Shown here: positions 45,455 to 55,882 of the stretch, piece by piece
Position numbering within the stretch: the first letter of the stretch is position 1
Layout of the letters: the number at the start of each line of letters is the position of its first letter
Source of the DNA: Entophlyctis helioformis
Lineage: Eukaryota; Chytridiomycota; Chytridiomycetes; Chytridiales; Chytriomycetaceae
Length of the DNA stretch: 64,000 nucleotides
Assembly (NCBI GenBank): GCA_025526915.1
Contig: JAHLKH010000001.1
Coordinates: 248,001 to 312,000, forward strand
Reading direction: 5' to 3'
Made by a program: the position numbers and the translations under genes
Notes under the pieces: model-generated
Seen by the model: the letters and a program-made list of their open reading frames with translations, nothing else
Told to the model about the DNA's origin: nothing
Databases searched by the model: none

Positions 45455-45526
45455 CATGGAATGGTCGTCGTTGTTGTGGTGGTCCGTTGTTCCATCGCAC
45501 TTTGCCAGATTGACCGAAACACCCAC

Positions 45527-47246
45527 ATGCCCGAGCAACAAAAGGACACTGCGACCCACTGCGACCACTGCGACCACTGCGACCACTGCGGCCGCTGCTG
45601 CTGTCGACACCAACAACGTCGAGCAAAAGATCGACCCATGGAACGTCCAGGGCGCCACCGTCAACGGCAAGCAGATGGCCATCGACTACGGCAAGCTCAT
45701 TGCCGAGTTTGGCACCCGCGAGATTGACGAGGCGCTGCTCGCCCGTCTCGAGCGTCTGACCGGCACCCGTGCCCACCCGTTCCTGCGCCGCGGCCTGTTC
45801 TTCTCGCACAGGTGCGTGGGCTGTGCATGGGCTGTATGGAATGTGTGGCCTGTCTATTGTGCAACTGCGCTTCTGCAGCGTCTGGCCTTGCGTCTCAGTG
45901 TTGGTGTCGAGCAGCGGGGCCAGCCAGCCTCGCTATCGATCCACCGACGATGCGGCGCATCTGTTCAGCGTCTGACGGGCTGCAGGAGCAGCAAGCGCAG
46001 ACGGTGGTGCTGACTGCGTGACTTCTGCTGCTGCCGCTGCCGACAGAGAGCTGAACTTGATCCTCGACAAGTACGAGCAGGGCAAGCCGTTCTTCCTGTA
46101 CACCGGCCGTGGACCCAGCAGTGGCAGCATGCACGTCGGCCACATGGTCCCGTTCATCTTCTGCAAGTAAGTACGGCTGTGCACCTCGATCCGCGTGCAC
46201 GCCCTCTCACACACATGCGCACCGACAGGTACCTGCAGGACGTGTTCCAGGCGCCGCTCGTCATCCAGCTCACCGACGACGAAAAGTTCCTCTTCAAGGA
46301 CATGAAGATCGAGGATGCCAACAAGTTTGCCATTGAGAACGCCAAGGACATTATGGCCTTTGGCTTTGATCCCGAGCGCACGTTCATCTTCTCCAACCTG
46401 GACTACATGAAGTACGTGCGACCTTCTGCTTGCAGCCGCGCGCGCTTGAACTGCCCGGAGCTCTAGCCTGGAGCCACAACCGCTGACCGGAACTCTGCCC
46501 CCCAACAGCTCGGCGTTCTACCGCAACGTGGTCAAGATCTCAAAGTGCATCACGACCAACGTGTCGCAGGCCGCCTTTGGCTTCCAGGGCACCGACAATG
46601 TCGGCAAGGTGCACTTTGTCTCGGTGCAGGCCGCCCCCTCCTTCTCCAACACCTTCCCGCAGATCTTTGGCCCCAAGGGCGACATCCCGTGCCTCATCCC
46701 GTGCGCCATTGACCAGGACCCGTACTTCCGTCTCACGCGCGACGTGGCCTCGCGCCTAAAGTACCCGAAGCCGGCCCTCATCCACGCCAAGTTCTTCCCG
46801 CCCTGCAGGGCCCCACCACGAAAATGTCCGCGTCCGACCCCAACTCGGCCATCTACGTCTCGGACACGCCCGCGCAGATCAAGAACAAGATCAACCGGTT
46901 CGCCTTTTCGGGCGGCCAGGACACGGCCGAGCTGCAGGCCAAGCTCGGCGGCGACCCCGAAGTGGACGTCAGCTTCCAGTACCTCCGCTTCTTTATGGAG
47001 GACGACGACGAGCTCGAGGCTGTGCGCGTGGCGTACCGCTCCGGCGCCATGAGCACGGGCCAGCTCAAGATGAAGTGCATTGCCGTTGTGCAGGCCCTCG
47101 TCAAGGACCTCCAGGACCGTCGCAAGAACGTCACGGATGAGACGGTCAAGTCGTTTATGGATCCCGCCGTGCCCAAGAAGACGGACCTCAAGCCGCCGTC
47201 CAACGTGTCTGACGCGGTCAAGGCCAAGATGGCCAAGTCGGGATAG
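45527..47246 (+). CDS. WRS1: Cytosolic tryptophanyl-tRNA synthetase
   Basis: Class I synthetase charging tRNA-Trp. Exons 45527-45811, 46047-46166, 46229-46411 and 46509-47246 give 441 residues after two frame corrections. Seen: a repeated Thr-Thr-Ala N terminus, [23 protein letters not shown], the HIGH-like site [39 protein letters not shown], and KMSASD, the KMSKS-type signature. It matches the eukaryotic cytosolic enzyme, not the bacterial or mitochondrial type. One base must be removed in CCC near 45551 (so that the ATG at 45527 joins the body) and one added at CCGCCC near 46801 (to restore [13 protein letters not shown]). Both are in C runs. With them all phases agree. Confidence 0.94.
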
Positions 47247-47561
47247 ACTTTTGACTGGCGGCCGATGGGGAAGGATTGCACGTGTTGGACGCGCCAGGAT
47301 GGACGCGTGGTGCAATACAGTGCACGTTCTTGTGCGTCTTGAATGTCGCCGGCTCAGAGGTGTACGCATGCATGAGGAGTTCATGGTTCATGGTTCATGG
47401 TTTCATTGTTGTGGGGGGAGATGGGCAGAATGGCGGCGCAACAGGCAGGCAGGCCAGCCGCGTGTGCGGAGCATGGTAGTCAGAGAGAAAGAGGAGAGGT
47501 AGGACGACGGGGGAGGGAATGGATGAAATAGAAAGAGAGGCACGAGAGAAGGAGAGGGCGT
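47247..47561. other. Convergent 3' region between WRS1 and PCCA
   Basis: The 315 bp include a small tandem repeat of GGTTCAT-like units near 47379-47404 and a purine-rich stretch at 47480-47560. No gene is seen. Confidence 0.5.
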
Positions 47562-50500
47562 CTACGCCTTCTTGGCAGGTGCAGCGGCAGCAGCCTCACC
47601 GCCCTCTTCAAAGAACTCAATCATGATCTCGTCGCCGGCAACACTCGCGCCAGCCTGCACGTAGATCTTCTTGACCTTGCCCGCACGCGGCGCGCGGATG
47701 ACGTTTTGCATCTTCATGGCCTCGACCACGGCGAGCTCGGCACCCTGGGCAACGACCTCGTCGGTCTTGACGGCGATGCTGACGACGGAGCCGGGCATGG
47801 GCGACAGGATCATGCGGGTCAGGTCGATCTTGGCACGCTCCTTCATGTGCGTGGACAGCTCCTGCTGCTTCTTGGAGCGGACCTGGACATCAAACTGCCG
47901 ACGCGCATGGGAAGCAATACGTCGAGTCAGTCTGCCATGCAACAAGATGGCAAGTCGTCGCTAAAATGACAATCCACAAGACGTACCTTGGTGCCGTAGT
48001 GCTGTAGTCTGAAGCCAAGGGGCAAGCTGTCCAGGTACTGCACGACGACAGCCGACTTGACGCCATCGGCGACCAGGTTGGCGTGGACAAGAGGCGACTC
48101 GATGGCCCAGTCGGCAGAGACGGCGACCGTCGTGCCATCCACCGTGACGTGGAAGTCCTCGCCCGTCTTGGTGACCTTGACGTGGTGGTGCTCCTTGTCG
48201 CCGGTCGAGATGTAGAGGTCCCACGACGTCTTGGGACGGGTGGCGCCAGCAACAGAGCCGCCGCCCTCGATCCAGTCGCGGTTGCGCAGGTCACGACGCG
48301 CCTGGATGTAGCCAGCCACGGCGAGCAGCTCGCGGCGGGTGGTCTCGGTGAGCGCGTGGCCCTTGAAGCCGGTCGGGTACTCCTCGGCAAGGAAGCCGGT
48401 CGAGATCTTGCCCGACTGGAAGCGCGGGTGGCTGATGACGTCGCGGAGCAGGGGGATGTTGTGGGTGACGCCCTTGATGACGTACGTGTCGAGGGCGTGC
48501 TGCATCTCGTGGATGGCAGCGTCACGCGTGGGGCCGTGCGTGCAGAGCTTGCAGATCAGGGGATCGTAGTAGATGGAGATCTCGGATCCCTCGACAATGC
48601 CCGAGTCGCAGCGGACATCGCCCGTGGCGGGGATGACAGGCTCGATGTACTTGCTCAGACGGCCGATGGAAGGCAGGTACTTTTCGGGGTCCTCGGCGTA
48701 GACACGCGACTCAAAGGCCCAGCCGTTGATCTTGATGTCGTTCTGGGTAAAGTTGAGCTTCTGGCCGGCAGCCACACGGATCATCTGTTCGACCAGATCG
48801 ATGCCCGTGATGTACTCGGTGATGGGGTGCTCAACCTGGAGACGCGTGTTCATCTCGAGGAAGTAGAAGTTGCGCTTGGGGTCCACAAGGAACTCGCAAG
48901 TACCTGGATGGATGGCAATGGCGTCAGGCTTGTGTTGGCTAGAGCGACGACAAGGGGGAGGAGCAACAATGCATACAGAGAGCAGACACGCGCCAGACCT
49001 ACCAGCAGAGTAGTAGCCGACGTTCTTGGCGAGCGAGACAGCCTGCTCTCCCATGGCCTTGCGGGTGGCGGCATCGATGTGGACACTGGGCGCCTCCTCA
49101 ATGACCTTTTGGTTGCGGCGCTGGATGGAGCACTCGCGCTCGGGCAGGTAGATGACGTTTCCGTGCTGGTCGCCAATGAGCTGGATCTCAATGTGGCGCG
49201 GGTGCTCGATGAACTTTTCGACCAGGAGACGGTTGTCGCCGAAGCTGGACAGGGCCTCGGACGACGAGATCTTGAAGGCATCGACGACCTCGGCGTCGTT
49301 CCATGCAATGCGCATGCCCTTGCCACCGCCACCGGCCGAAGCCTTGACCATGACGGGGTAGCCGATCTCCTTGGCTGTAACAGCGACAGAGAGGAGCAGT
49401 GATCGCAGGAGGGGCAGATGCATCGTGAGCAAGAGCGGCAGGACGGGCAGCCAAGGAGCCAAGCGCGCAGGCCGATGCACGTACCAATCTGGACGGCGTG
49501 CTCGGGGTTCTCGACGACGCCGTTGAAGCCGGGAATGGTGCTGACCTTGGCCTCCTTGGCGATGATCTTGGACTGGATCTTGTCGCCCATGGCGGCCATG
49601 GCGGTCTCCTTGGGGCCAATAAAGGTCACGCCTTCGGCATCGAGAGCGTGCACAAAGTGGCTGTTCTCGGACAGGAAGCCGTAGCCTGTGAGCGGGGGGA
49701 GCCATCCAAGCCATCCAAGCCATTCCAGCCATCCAAGCCATCACATGCAACGGGCGATATAGTGTGCGTTTGTTGTGGGTCAGAATGAATCACTGCACAG
49801 CTGGTGGCGTGCGCGTGTGCGTGCGTGCAAGCCAACACGCACCGGGATGGACGGCCTGGGCGCCGGTCTGCTTGATGGCGCCAATGATGTTGGGGATGCT
49901 GAGGTAGCTCTTGCTGGTGGGGGGCGGGCCCTGCGTCACCGGGGCGTCACCGGGGCAGTATGCGTTGGCAGCAGATGGACGAGAGTGTCAGACGGGTGTT
50001 GTGCACCAAGACCGAGCGAGCGAGCACATTGCCGATCACGAGCAGCACGGCAGCACGGACAGCACGAGCGGCACGGACAAACAACACGGGCAGATACATA
50101 CGACATTGACGGCCTCGTCGGCCATGCGGACGTGCAGCGAGTTGACATCGGCATCCGAGTAGATGGCGACGGTCTTGATGCCCATCTTCTTGGCTGGGCA
50201 CACACACACACACGGGACGATGCAGGCACACAGAGACACACACGGCCACCGATCCCAGAGTCAGCGTGGCAGGGCGAGCAAACGGCGACTGGCCATGGCC
50301 TGCAGCAGACCGACAGATCTATGCATCCCGCACAGACGGCGACAAGAGCGGGCAGGCAGACAGAGCCAGAGAGAGAGCCAGCACACATACCGGAGCGGAT
50401 GACACGGCAGGCAATCTCGCCACGGTTGGCAATGAGGATCTTGTCAAAGGTCTGCAGCGGCGGATGGGTGTCAGTCAGTGAGTTGGATGGGTGGCCGTCC

Positions 50501-50870
50501 GTTGAGCGTCGAGTTGAGCGTTGGTCGGCAGGCGGATGTGCATGCAGACGCAGCCATGGGCAAGCTGGTGTGTGCAGCAGCGTGCACCGCACGTCCAAGG
50601 TCGCAGCCGAGGGTCATGCGCGGACAGACAGGCGAGCGGACAGGCGGGCAAGTGGCAGTTGTTGTGGTGGTTGGAGATGGACATGGAGGAGCTCACCTTG
50701 CCATAGTCGGTGGACGACGTCGACGAGAGTCTGAGGGAAGCGCATGCCGACGCAGCGACGGCGGCAGAAGCGGAAGCGGGGATGGGCAGGGCGGGCAGCC
50801 GCGAGGCCAGCAGCGCGGAGCCAGCGCCCGAGGCAGAGCGGCGCACGGCCGACGAGAACAGCAGGTGCAT
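47562..50870 (-). CDS. PCCA: Propionyl-CoA carboxylase alpha (biotin) subunit, mitochondrial
   Basis: Carries biotin carboxylase and the biotin carrier; with PCCB it turns propionyl-CoA into methylmalonyl-CoA in the matrix. Eight exons (50697-50870, 50391-50451, 50102-50193, 49843-49930, 49485-49685, 49003-49374, 47987-48903, 47562-47894) join in phase to 745 residues with no frame problem. A Ser/Ala/Arg presequence precedes [18 protein letters not shown]. Then come [13 protein letters not shown], the ATP-grasp glycine loop [26 protein letters not shown], and the carrier site VEAMKMQNV with biotin on the Lys. [17 protein letters not shown] and the [11 protein letters not shown] segment favour PCCA over methylcrotonyl-CoA carboxylase. 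The partner gene starts 211 bp away on the other strand. Confidence 0.95.
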
Positions 50871-51081
50871 GTGTGCGGGTGTGCGGGTGTGGGTGAGAGT
50901 GGTTGTGGTTGTTGGGCGAGAAGAGCGTGCTTGCTCGCTTGCACACGACACGGTCAGCGGACACGTCACGCTATAAGTCACCAAGTCACGCGCGCGAGAT
51001 CTTGTCAGGCTGAGCTGCACTTGGCTGACTGACCTGCACCTTCACCGTCAACCACCACAACCACCACAACCACACGCCAAC
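50871..51081. promoter_or_regulatory. Shared upstream region of PCCA and PCCB
   Basis: The 211 bp between the two start codons must hold both promoters and 5' leaders of two subunits needed in fixed proportion. The sequence has CA/GT-rich stretches and CCACAACCACAACCAC just before the PCCB ATG. No transcription-factor site is assigned. Confidence 0.55.
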
Positions 51082-53510
51082 ATGCTCCGCCTGTCGCAGT
51101 CGTCGCTGTCCGCTGCTGCCAGACGCCTGTCCGCTGCTGCTGCTGCTTCTGCTGCCACCGCTGCCCGCCCGCTGTCCGCCGCGCTGCCCTCGGCGCTGGC
51201 CCGCTCGCTCAGCTCGTCGTCGGCGGCCGCCTCGGCGCTGCCCGCCGTCAAGGAAAACGTACGCCGGCCCTGCCTCTCTACTCTGCTCTGCTCTGCTCTG
51301 CTATCCACTCTTCTCCACTCCATTCCCCTGCCATCCACTGCTCTGACCATCTGCATGCCGTCCGTGTCTTGCTCTCCGCCGGCCGGCCGGCCGCCCGCTT
51401 CCTTTGCTCGCCGACCCGACCGCATGCGTCCATGTCCGCAGGCCGTCCTCCACATGATCGAAGACAAGCGCAACCAGGCCAAGCTCGGCGGCGGCCAGAA
51501 GCGCATTGACGCCCAGCACAACAAGGTCCGCTGTGCTCGCTCTCTGCCTCGCCCTCTGGCTCGCCCTCTGCCTCGCCTTCTCGGGGCGTGCCCGTCTTGG
51601 ATGGATCTGTGGTGCACACGGCCACTCTCTTGCTCACGATTACTCACTGCCCATCCCGTGTGCCCGCATGTGCGCCCATCTCGCCCGCCCATTCAATCGC
51701 CCGTCTGGACAACTGCGCATGATTCACTTCGACTCATCCAGGGCAAGCTCACGGCCCGTGAGCGCATCGACCTGCTCCTCGACTCGGGCTCGTTCAGAGA
51801 GTACGACGCCTTTGTCGAGCACCGGTGCCACGACTTTGGCATGGCCGAGAACAAGGCAAGCCAAGCCACTTGCCTTGCGGCCATTCTGTTCGGCTGGCTG
51901 GCTGGCTGGCTGGCTGGCACGATCGCTGTGCCACCACGCCTGCTTCTCTCTGGCTCAGCGTGCTGACATGTGAATCTCACTGGTTCGCTCGTCTCTGCCC
52001 TCGGCTGACGTGCATGCCACTACAGATCACCGGCGACGGTGTCGTCACTGGCTACGGTACCGTCAACGGCCGCCTTGTCTATGTTTTCAGCCAGGACTTT
52101 ACCTCGTACGGCGGCTCGCTGTCCAAGACCAACGCACAAAAGATCTGCAAGGTCATGGACCAGGCCATGCTTGTTGGCGCACCCGTCATTGGCCTCAACG
52201 ACTCGGGCGGTGCCCGTATCCAGGAGGGTGTCGACTCGCTCGGCGGCTACGCAGACATTTTCCAAAAGAACGTGCTCGCGTCCGGCGTCGTGCCCCAGAT
52301 CTCGCTCATCATGGGCCCTTGTGCCGGTGGTGCCGTGTACTCGCCGGCCCTCACCGACTTTACATTCATGGTCCGCGACACGTCGTACCTGTTCGTGACG
52401 GGTCCCGACGTCGTCAAGGCCGTCACCAACGAGCAGGTCACTCAGGAGGAGCTCGGTGGTGCTGGTCCCCACACGACAAAGTCCGGCGTGGCCCACCTTG
52501 CCTTTGACAACGACATCGAGGCCCTTGCCCGTCTGCGCGACTTTGTCGACTTTTTGCCGCTCTCCAACCGCCACGAGGTCCCTGTTCGTCCCACCCACGA
52601 CTCTCCGTACGTTCCTAGTGATCGCCAACCGGCCCTGCCAGAGCTCGTGCTGACCAACCGCTCCTGCCGATTGCGTGCATGTGCGTGCACAGTGACCGCA
52701 AGGATGATGCCCTGAACATCCTGGTGCCCACCGACTCGACCAAGGCGTACGACATCAAGGACGTCATCACTCGCGTAGGTCGCGCGCTCTCTTTGCTGCC
52801 CTGCTGCTGTGCGTGTCTTGCCAGATGGACTGACACTGGGCGACGACACGGGTGCAGATTGTCGACGACAACAACTTCTTCGAGGTCATGCCCGACTTTG
52901 CCAAGAACATTGTGGTTGGCTTTGGCCGTCTGGACGGCGAGACCGTGTCGATCATTGCCAACCAGCCGCTCGTGTCGTCGGGTGTGCTCGACATCAACTC
53001 GTCGATCAAGGCCGCGCGCTGGGTGCGTTTCTGCGATGCCTTCAACATCCCGCTCCTCACGTTTGTCGACGTGCCCGGCTTCCTGCCCGGCACGGCGCAG
53101 GAGCACGGCGGCATCATCCGCAACGGCGCCAAGCTCCTGTATGCCTACGCCGAGGCCACGGTGCCCAAGATCACAGTCATTACGCGCAAGGCGTACGGCG
53201 GTGCCTACGACGTCATGAGCTCCAAGCACCTGCGCGGCGACGTGAACTACTCGTGGCCCACGGGCGAGATTGCCGTCATGGGCGCCAAGGGAGCCGTCGA
53301 GATCATCTTCCGCCAGGTCAAGGACAAGAGCGCGGCCGAGGCCGATACGTGGACAAGTTTGCCAACCCGCTGCCGGCAGCGCAGCGCGGCTTCCTGGACG
53401 ACATTCTGATTCCGTCCGAGACCCGCACGCGCATCATCCAGGACCTCAAGATGCTCAAGAACAAGAAGCTGACGAACCCGGCCAAGAAGCACGGCAACAT
53501 CCCGCTGTAA
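51082..53510 (+). CDS. PCCB: Propionyl-CoA carboxylase beta (carboxyltransferase) subunit, mitochondrial
   Basis: Carboxyltransferase half of propionyl-CoA carboxylase. Exons 51082-51258, 51442-51525, 51742-51855, 52026-52606, 52693-52774 and 52858-53510 give 563 residues. A Ser/Ala/Arg/Leu presequence of about 55 residues is followed by [85 protein letters not shown] and [12 protein letters not shown], with the C-terminal HGNIPL typical of PCCB. Intron 3 (51856-52025) begins with GC, after AACAAG, and holds a CTGG array. One base must be added near 53346 (GCCGATACG) to join EAE to [16 protein letters not shown]. Confidence 0.95.
51892..51918. repeat. CTGG tetranucleotide array in PCCB intron 3
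   Basis: Six to seven CTGG units lie in the GC-AG intron of PCCB. Confidence 0.85.
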
Positions 53511-53647
53511 AGCGCTGGACCGTGGATCGAGGATCGCTCTGCGGTGCCCTTTCGCCTGCCTGTCGCCTGCCTATCTGCCCCCTATCTCATCAACGCATTC
53601 CCCCGCCTCCCAATGAACTTGACCGTCGTTCCACAAACGATCGGCAG

Positions 53648-54308
53648 ATGGCTTCGATGCCGACGGCGTACACCACGCTCGGCGTTGCGCAGGACGCTCC
53701 CATTGCAGACATCCGCGCGGCCTACATGGCGCTCGCTCTCAAGGTCTGCTGCTGCTGCTGGTTGTCCGCTGCTGCACATGCATGCACGCACTCACCTGCC
53801 ACGCACCCGAGACAGGCGCATCCCGACAAGCAGCCGGCCGGGCAGAGCGACGCACAAGCCGCAGCGGCCGTTGCACGCTTCCATGCCATTGCCAAGGCGT
53901 GGGAGACGCTGCGGGACGATGCGATCCGGGCCGCCTACGATGCGCAGCTGTCGAGTGCGTGCCCGTTGCGTCTGTCCTGTGTGTCTGTGTGTTGGTGCAC
54001 TGATCTCCATTCCACTCCCGCTGGCATCTGTGCAGGCCTCGAGCGGTTCGGCCCGGTGCAAGACACGGTCGACCTGGACGACATGCACTACGACGAAGGT
54101 TTGTGTGTGTGTGCAGGCTGTCGGGGTGCGATCGCTGGCTGGCTGACTCGCAGTGGGACCCACAGATGCGGCAGCGTTCCATGCGCCGTGCCGGTGCGGC
54201 GGGCGGTACGTGGCCACGGAAGCGCAGCTCAGCGACGGCGTGGCGGCGGTCGAATGCAGCCAGTGCTCGCTGTGCATCCGCATCGACTACGAGGTGCGGC
54301 CGCTGTGA
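53648..54308 (+). CDS. DPH4: DPH4 J-protein with CSL zinc finger
   Basis: J-domain cofactor for diphthamide synthesis on elongation factor 2. Exons 53648-53743, 53816-53954, 54036-54098 and 54166-54308 give 146 residues. The J domain runs YTTLGV...IRAAYMALALKAHPDKQ with the HPD triad, then FHAIAKAWETLRDDAIRAAYD. The C-terminal CSL finger is CRCGGRYVATEAQL followed by CSQCSLCIRIDYEV: four Cys placed to bind one zinc or iron. The combination of short J domain plus C-terminal CSL finger identifies DPH4/DNAJC24. It begins 137 bp after the PCCB stop on the same strand. Confidence 0.92.
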
Positions 54309-54372
54309 GCCCGCTCTCTGCTGCTTGCTTGCCTTTGCCTGACTTAATACAACACCCACAAACCGAGTGCAC

Positions 54373-54496
54373 ATGTTGCGTGTGGCGAGCGCGAGCAGAC
54401 GGGCGGCGGCGTTGGCATTGGCGTCGGCGTCGGCGTTGGCCGGCGGGCACTGGGCAGCACGAGCAGCGCGGCATACAGCGTGGGCCTGCATGCCAC

Positions 54497-54529
<33 letters not shown>

Positions 54530-55747
54530 GAAGCCAGCGGCCGACGAGCAGGCGCCAGCGGGTGCAACTGAATCGACGCATTTTGGGTTCAAGACGGTCG
54601 CCAAGGAGGCCAAGGAGACGCTGGGTGAGTGCAGAGTGCAGCTGGTGGTTGCAGCAGGTGGTTGCAGCAGTAGCAGTCTCTTAGTAGCGCTGGTATGGCG
54701 GCACTCTCTGCGAGCGCACCGTCGTCTGCCGGCCAGACGGCCCAGCCGGCCGGTCGCCGTGCACACTGCGAGATCTCCAGCCGGCCCACGCACGCAGACT
54801 GACACGCACACTTCAACAAGTCGCACAGGTGTTCAAGAAGTGGCGGGCAAGTACGATGTGATGAACGACTTTATGAGCGCCGGCGTGCACCGTCTGTGGA
54901 AGGACCACTACATCCGCACACTCGGCCCGACGGCGTCCACGCGGCTGCTGGACGTGGCCGGCGGAACGGGCGACATTGCGTTCCGGTTCCTGGACCATAT
55001 CCGCCAGGCCAACGGCGGCGGGTCGGACGCGGCCGCCCTCGGCTCGGCGCATGTCACCGTCGTGGACATCAACCCTGCCATGCTGGCCGTCGGCCGTGAG
55101 CGCGCGATCAAGCTTGGCTACCCTGCCGACTGTATGTGCCGCGTTCTCTCGTCGTGCCTTGCTGTCATGGTCGGTGTGCACCCTACATGCACTGACACCA
55201 CGCATGCATACACGCACAACCATCGCCATGGCCATGAGCAGCTCCGCATATCGACTTCCAGGAAGGCAACGCGGAGCATCTGGACCATATCCCCGACGCC
55301 TCCGTGGACGCCTACACAATCGCGTTTGGTATCCGCAACTGCACCAACGTGGACCGCGTCGTGCGCGAAGCGTACCGCGTGCTCAAGCCCGGCGGCCGCT
55401 TCATGGTCCTCGAGTTCTCGAGCGTCAACAACCCGCTCATCCGCAGGTGACTCTTGCCCACCCCCATTTTGCCATATCTCTCGCTGAAAGTCATGCCGCT
55501 GACATGCCATGACGCGGTGGGTGCCAGTGTGTACGACTTGTACTCGTTCCAGGTCATCCCCAAGCTGGGCGAGCTGGTCGCCAATGACCGCGCGTCGTAC
55601 GAGTACCTGGTCGAGAGCATCCGCAAGTTCCCGCCGCAGCCCGAGTTTGCGGCCATGATCCGCGACGCGGGCTTCACTGTCGTCGGCCAGGGCTGGGAGG
55701 ACCTCACGTTTGGCGTCGCCGCCATCCATTCGGGCTTCAAGCTCTAG
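54373..55747 (+). CDS. COQ5: Ubiquinone biosynthesis C-methyltransferase COQ5
   Basis: SAM-dependent C-methylation of the quinone ring in the mitochondrial matrix, part of the CoQ synthome. Exons 54373-54624, 54829-55131, 55242-55446 and 55528-55747 give 326 residues. An Ala/Arg/Ser presequence and a run of about ten Gln are followed by [18 protein letters not shown], the SAM-binding [63 protein letters not shown] and the end [12 protein letters not shown]. This is the UbiE/COQ5 signature. One added base near 54449, in the GGCGGG run of the presequence, joins the ATG to the body; then all phases agree. Confidence 0.95.
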
Positions 55748-55882
55748 TCTCGCCTCCTCTGCCCACACGCACACTTTTGAATGAACACCAACCGAGCAAC
55801 TGCGAGTTTGGGACACGTTGCTTTATGAGCAGTTTGGACCCAATAGCAACCTGCCACGTCGGCATCCGCCCTCACACACATA

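Noticed and set aside
45461..45727. Repeated DHCDHC frame that resembles a zinc-binding protein
   Set aside because: Out-of-frame reading of the Thr-Thr-Ala repeat of WRS1; the frame ends without a domain and disagrees with the conserved enzyme body.
47379..47404. Short tandem GGTTCAT units as a mobile-element target duplication
   Set aside because: No flanking element or inverted repeats; a simple local duplication in a 3' region.
50200..50260. CA-rich stretch in a PCCA intron as a regulatory repeat
   Set aside because: Short and imperfect; ordinary intron sequence.
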